This document shows positions 60,438-64,000 of a stretch of DNA of 64,000 nt, piece after piece (the stretch's first letter is position 1; every line of letters starts with the position of its first letter). The DNA comes from Thermoanaerobacterium aotearoense. GTDB lineage: Bacteria; Bacillota; Thermoanaerobacteria; Thermoanaerobacterales; Thermoanaerobacteraceae. The translations under genes and the position numbers were made by a program. Below the pieces are notes generated by a model. The model was not told where the DNA came from, ran no database searches, and saw nothing but the letters and a program-made list of their open reading frames with translations. The stretch covers positions 744,001 through 808,000 of the forward strand of contig NZ_CP047602.1 of assembly GCF_009905255.1 (NCBI RefSeq), in the 5' to 3' direction.

Positions 60438-61568
60438 TTATTGCATAATTTCTATTGATTCTATAGCTTGTTTTTGAATATCTGGTAATACATGCGAATA
60501 CGTATCAAGAGTAATGCTTACATTAGCATGGCCCAATCTTTCGCTTACAATTTTAGGATTTATTCCTTTCTTTAATAGCCATGTAGCGTGTGTATGCCTT
60601 AAATCATGGAAACGGATAATTTCTATAGGAGCTTTGTTGTTCTCTTTGTTATAAGCTTTTTCGTATAGCTGAAATCTTTTAGAAATGTACTGTGGAATGA
60701 GAGGATCTCCATTTTCATGAGTGCATACAAAATTGTTATCATTATATAATTCACCTAGTAGTAATTTATTTTCAATTTGTTTTTTCCTTTGTGCTTTAAG
60801 AGCTTCTATTGTCGTTTTAAATAATACAATCTTGCGCTTGGATTTTTTTGTTTTTGGTTCTTTTAAAGTTAATGTTCCATATAGATATTGCATATTTGAT
60901 GTGACATATATAATTCCATTAATTAAATCAACATTTTCCCATTTAAGTGCGGATATTTCGCCTTCACGCATACCTGTTTCTAATGCTATTTTAACCGGAA
61001 GATATATTTTTTCATCTTTTATAAAGTCTAAAAAGTTTTTTGCGGTATCTTCATCCCATACCTTCATTTCGATTTTTGCTACTTTAGGTGGTGTAACGGA
61101 ATCAGATGGGTTGTTATATATCATTTGCCAGCCTACAGCATGTTTTAAGGCTAGATGCAGCATTCTATGTATCTTCAATATTGTACTATTAGATAATGTA
61201 CCTTCATCAACAAGTTTGCTGTAATATTGTTGTATGTGTGCTGGTTTTAAATCTTGAAGTTTTGCAATACCAATATGATTTTTTATATTAGTTGTAAATT
61301 CAGCATATCTTTTATAAGTGCTACTTGTGACATTGACTTTTGCATATGTTTCAAGCCAATAATCGAGATAATCTGCTAAAGTCATAGTTCTGGAATCTAC
61401 AAATTGTCCAGTTTCCAACTCCCTAATTAATTTGTTCATAGCCTTTTCGCAATCAGATTGCCTCTTAAATGTTTTTGATTTGTATTTTTTCTTGCCGGTG
61501 ATAGGATCTTTGCCAATATAAACAACATATTGCCAGCCATCGCCATGCTTTCTAATATGGCCACGCAT
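60438..61568 (-). CDS. Tyrosine-type site-specific integrase
   Basis: 376 residues, AGGAGGAGG before the ATG. An N-terminal arm-binding domain (RKHGDGWQYVVYIGKDP) and core-binding helices (60-160) precede the catalytic domain with R201 (TGMREGEIS), H321-x2-R324 (HDLRHTH), H347 (LGHANVS) and Y357 (TYSHV): the full catalytic set. It integrates and excises the element to its right. Its 3' end faces the tRNA cluster about 100 bases away. Confidence 0.95.
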   Translation of the reverse strand: MRGHIRKHGDGWQYVVYIGKDPITGKKKYKSKTFKRQSDCEKAMNKLIRELETGQFVDSRTMTLADYLDYWLETYAKVNVTSSTYKRYAEFTTNIKNHIGIAKLQDLKPAHIQQYYSKLVDEGTLSNSTILKIHRMLHLALKHAVGWQMIYNNPSDSVTPPKVAKIEMKVWDEDTAKNFLDFIKDEKIYLPVKIALETGMREGEISALKWENVDLINGIIYVTSNMQYLYGTLTLKEPKTKKSKRKIVLFKTTIEALKAQRKKQIENKLLLGELYNDNNFVCTHENGDPLIPQYISKRFQLYEKAYNKENNKAPIEIIRFHDLRHTHATWLLKKGINPKIVSERLGHANVSITLDTYSHVLPDIQKQAIESIEIMQ

Positions 61569-61633
61569 AGATAATACCTCCTCCTATTTGCTGTTTTTTA
61601 ATCTAAAGATTTTATTTCCACACTCAAAACATA

Positions 61634-61663
61634 GTTTCAATCCCTCATAGGTAGACTAAAAAC
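61634..61663 (-). CRISPR. Solitary 30-nt CRISPR-repeat-like sequence
   Basis: Read on the minus strand it begins GTTTTTAG, continues TCTACCTATGAGGG and ends ATTGAAAC. From memory this matches type I-B/III repeats of Thermoanaerobacter and relatives in length (30), start and the ATTGAAAC 3' end that becomes the crRNA 5' handle. Only one copy lies here, between immA and the integrase; there is no second repeat within the intergenic gap and no cas gene in the window. The gap around it (61569-61710) has no ORF. Confidence 0.65.
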
Positions 61664-61710
61664 TAACAAGTTGGAAATCATTTATAGACATCTTCAAATT
61701 ATATTAATTT

Positions 61711-62052
61711 TTATCTGCAATACTTTACAATATCCTCCGCAACCTTATCAGCTTCAATTTCTATATACTTATATTGCATGTCTAAACCTATGTAATAACT
61801 TTGCTTTGGGCAATCTTCTAAGATGTGTTTTAATTCGTGTATAAAGACTTTGCATTGTGTTTCATAATCTGTATTACCATTAAGTATTAAATAATAATTG
61901 CCTTGTCGGCTGACATATGTAAAGCCGTATATACAAGTATCAATATTTGCAATAGATACTTGTATATCATACGCTGTCATAAGCTCATAGAATGGGATTT
62001 CTTGATTTAAAAGAGCCTTCACAAGAGGCTTGTCTAAAAAGTCGATAGCCAA
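61711..62052 (-). CDS. ImmA/IrrE family metallopeptidase
   Basis: 113 residues, starting at TTG 62052 with AAAGGGGGC upstream. FIHELKHILED carries the HExxH zinc site and EIEADKVAEDIV the third ligand region. Such proteases cleave ImmR-type repressors on integrative elements to induce excision; no ImmR gene is visible in the window. It is 23 bases downstream of the ATPase-nuclease gene, in the same direction. Confidence 0.88.
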   Translation of the reverse strand: MAIDFLDKPLVKALLNQEIPFYELMTAYDIQVSIANIDTCIYGFTYVSRQGNYYLILNGNTDYETQCKVFIHELKHILEDCPKQSYYIGLDMQYKYIEIEADKVAEDIVKYCR

Positions 62053-62075
62053 AATAAAGCCCCCTTTTATATATG

Positions 62076-64000
62076 CTAATAGCTAGGCATTACTATTTCT
62101 TTTGGTTGTACTGCCGTATTGTTAGATATATTATCAATTATTTCGTCTGCAGAAATATAATTTTTATCAATAAGTTTTTTTCTTTCTAATTCAAGTTTTT
62201 CATTTAAAAATTTATGCTTAATTTCAAATTCGGCAATTATTTCGCTCCATTTTTTTATATAAATTTTATAATTATCAACTTTATAGGCTAAGGATCTTTC
62301 ACCGTGTGGTTGTGCATTTTTTAATAATCCGCTTATATAGTTATCATAATCATTACCAACTAAATAAAACTCCCAAAACATATTTGGTGCATTAAATTGA
62401 TGTTGTTTAAGTATAACATCCATATATTCTTGAACTTGATAAAACTGTTTTGTGCCTAGCTTTATATTAGGATGTTTTAATTCAACAACAATATTATTTA
62501 TAATATCATTTTGTATGTCTTGCCTTACGGCAAAAATATCCATTTGTTTATATTTATTTTCATGCTCAATTTTTTTCTTTTCTGTTTCACCTGTTAATAT
62601 ATAACAGTATCTTCTTAACGCTTCTTCAAAATTTGGTTCTGCTGCTGTCACTAAGTGATATTGTTCTCCAAATATCCAATAATGACTTTCTATAAAAGCT
62701 TGTAGATGAGGTATTTCATTTGCATTCAAATCTTTATTAAATACTAAACATTTTAATTCTTCAATTGCTTTAAATCTATCCTTTATTAATTTTATTGTTT
62801 TAATTATATTTGTCAGTTTAGAATATTTTAGTAACTTTAGCAGTTCGGTTTTATCTTCTTCTTCTAATTCAATAATTTCATTTAGTATTTCGAATAATTG
62901 TTCTTTTTCGTCAGAATCCATAATAAGATTTAAAAAGTGTACGAATGTCTTTTTTTGTATGTCATTTAAACTAGTAAAAATTTTAGGCTGTGCCTGATAA
63001 AGAGCTGATATAAGGTCATCTAATTGAGATTTTTTATATTGATCAATAAAATTATCTTTGTCAAACTTGGGATACGCATTAGCTTTTTCTAAATTATCTA
63101 TAAGTTTTTCAGATGATTTTCTTAAAAATGATTTTCTTTTTTCTTTTAATAATTTTTCTATAGAATTCATTAAAAATTTATATTCATCGCTTGATTTGCT
63201 ATTAAATAAACATGTCTGAGAATCATCACTGTCAAAACTAAAATTGTTAAATAAACTGCTTTTGATATAAATACTGTGATAAAACTGATCAGCTTTTTTA
63301 TTAAGTGTTGTTGTTTCTTTATATTTTTCAATATCATTTGAATCTATAAAATAAAATCTTGAATATTCATTAGTTAGTGGATATCTCCATTGTACAAACT
63401 TTATTTTAAAATTGATTTTTGTTTTTTCATAAATTAATTCCTCTTTTTCCTCATCCAAGATAATATCTGAATAATCAACTTTTTTATCATTTACTTTTAT
63501 ATTGAAATTTCTTTCTTTATTCAATTCTAAAAACCAACAAAATTCTTTTTTTATAAAATCTATTATTTCATTTTCATTAATTGAGTTATGTAAATTCGTA
63601 AATGTAACTTTTGTTCCTGTATTTTCAAATGTTTCTTGGATATTTTTGTCAATATATGTAGTTAAATTTTGATCATCGATATATATTTCATATTTAATAT
63701 TTCTATTTGTAGATTTATCTTTATATATTGTTTCCCATTTAGCATTCGAGGCAAAGCAAAAGAATGTAAGTCTTCCTACGCCATTTTTACCATGCATTAA
63801 TGATACTTTTCGTTTTTCGTCAGGATTTATCACTTTTTCAGAGTCAAAAAAAGGAGTAAATTTTTCACTAAGTTTAGTTCTGTCAATACCATATCCATTA
63901 TCTATAATTGATATTTCATCAATTTCTTTTAATATATTTTTATGCAAATTAATTTCGACACAATTTGCTTTCGCATCAAAACCATTCCATATATATTCAG
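62076..64000 (-). CDS. GHKL ATPase fused to DUF4263/Shedu-like nuclease (5' end off the window)
   Basis: The reading frame is open to the window edge; at least 640 residues are visible. The N-terminal GHKL (Hsp90/MORC-like) ATPase has the N box WNGFDAKANCVEI (at 63950-63990), G1 DNGYGID, and the GKNGVGRL loop. A helical middle region follows. At about residues 430-520 (counting from the TTG at 63947), HYWIFGEQYHLV, then D470 in MDIFAVRQD and E489-x-K491 in VVELKHP form a PD-(D/E)XK pattern like Shedu (DUF4263). I infer an ATP-gated nuclease, possibly anti-phage. AT content is higher than in the core genes. Confidence 0.75.
   Translation of the reverse strand, partial: EYIWNGFDAKANCVEINLHKNILKEIDEISIIDNGYGIDRTKLSEKFTPFFDSEKVINPDEKRKVSLMHGKNGVGRLTFFCFASNAKWETIYKDKSTNRNIKYEIYIDDQNLTTYIDKNIQETFENTGTKVTFTNLHNSINENEIIDFIKKEFCWFLELNKERNFNIKVNDKKVDYSDIILDEEKEELIYEKTKINFKIKFVQWRYPLTNEYSRFYFIDSNDIEKYKETTTLNKKADQFYHSIYIKSSLFNNFSFDSDDSQTCLFNSKSSDEYKFLMNSIEKLLKEKRKSFLRKSSEKLIDNLEKANAYPKFDKDNFIDQYKKSQLDDLISALYQAQPKIFTSLNDIQKKTFVHFLNLIMDSDEKEQLFEILNEIIELEEEDKTELLKLLKYSKLTNIIKTIKLIKDRFKAIEELKCLVFNKDLNANEIPHLQAFIESHYWIFGEQYHLVTAAEPNFEEALRRYCYILTGETEKKKIEHENKYKQMDIFAVRQDIQNDIINNIVVELKHPNIKLGTKQFYQVQEYMDVILKQHQFNAPNMFWEFYLVGNDYDNYISGLLKNAQPHGERSLAYKVDNYKIYIKKWSEIIAEFEIKHKFLNEKLELERKKLIDKNYISADEIIDNISNNTAVQPKEIVMPSY

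Noticed and set aside
61569-61710. A CRISPR array
   Set aside because: Only one repeat is present; no second copy at 60-70 nt spacing, so it is reported as solitary.

Overview
The window looks like chromosome of a low-GC, anaerobic, spore-forming, thermophilic Firmicute, most probably Thermoanaerobacterium or a close relative. The reasons are the AT-rich sequence, two small acid-soluble spore proteins, a cggR-gap-pgk-tpiA-gpmI-eno cluster, rubrerythrin and several low-potential ferredoxins, a sigma-54 (rpoN) gene with sigma-54-dependent PTS genes, and a 30-nt CRISPR-repeat-like sequence of the Thermoanaerobacter/clostridial type. The genus is an inference; no 16S gene is present.

Layout. (1) 1-8900: an accessory, visibly AT-rich array of seven lipoprotein genes. 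They share almost the same promoter/leader and signal-peptide coding sequence but carry different mature domains. One unit is duplicated (601 and 4302, the second with an internal deletion) and one gene is frameshifted (6157-6820). Two membrane-anchored proteins of unknown function follow. (2) 8900-10330: a ferredoxin behind a CRP/FNR-type palindrome, a small unknown gene, and rubrerythrin. (3) 10360-17600: a compact sigma-54 regulon with a hydroxyacid dehydrogenase, a LevR-type activator and a mannose-family PTS (IIA, IIC, IID, IIB). Two near-consensus -24/-12 promoters share the same upstream activator repeats. (4) 17600-31300: housekeeping genes (TGS/uridine-kinase-like protein, radical SAM protein, ferredoxin, SASP, Lon-like protease, queG, nth, VanW-like protein, PerR/Fur regulator, HAD phosphatase, acylphosphatase, rpoN). 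(5) 31420-38470: the central glycolytic operon with a CggR operator. (6) 38470-46250: UPF0251, secG, dGTPase-like, dnaG-sigA (preceded by sigma-H-like promoters), tRNA-Asn/Met, trmK, Nif3-like, rnpB. (7) 46250-59800: mnmA, deoD, manA, two tRNA-Val genes, an SGNH esterase, tRNA-Ala, DUF3006 plus ComEC-like MBL lipoprotein, GH18 lipoprotein, lgt, GAF protein, lemA plus TPM protein, OYE reductase, NifU-like protein, YcdB-like secreted protein, SASP, sirtuin, cold-shock protein. (8) 59930-60341: five tRNA genes. (9) 60360-64000: the end of an integrative element with a tyrosine integrase, a solitary CRISPR-repeat-like 30-mer, an ImmA/IrrE peptidase, and a large protein (running off the window) joining a GHKL ATPase to a Shedu/DUF4263-like PD-(D/E)XK nuclease domain.

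How the parts relate. The sigma-54 factor at 29958 would serve the PTS promoters at 10490 and 14493, with the LevR-type protein as their activator. Lgt at 52814 would lipidate the lipoproteins encoded throughout the window. The most interesting regions are the integrative element (possible defence gene, ImmA peptidase, lone CRISPR repeat) and the constant-leader/variable-payload lipoprotein array.

All assignments come from reading the sequence. No database search or folding program was run.
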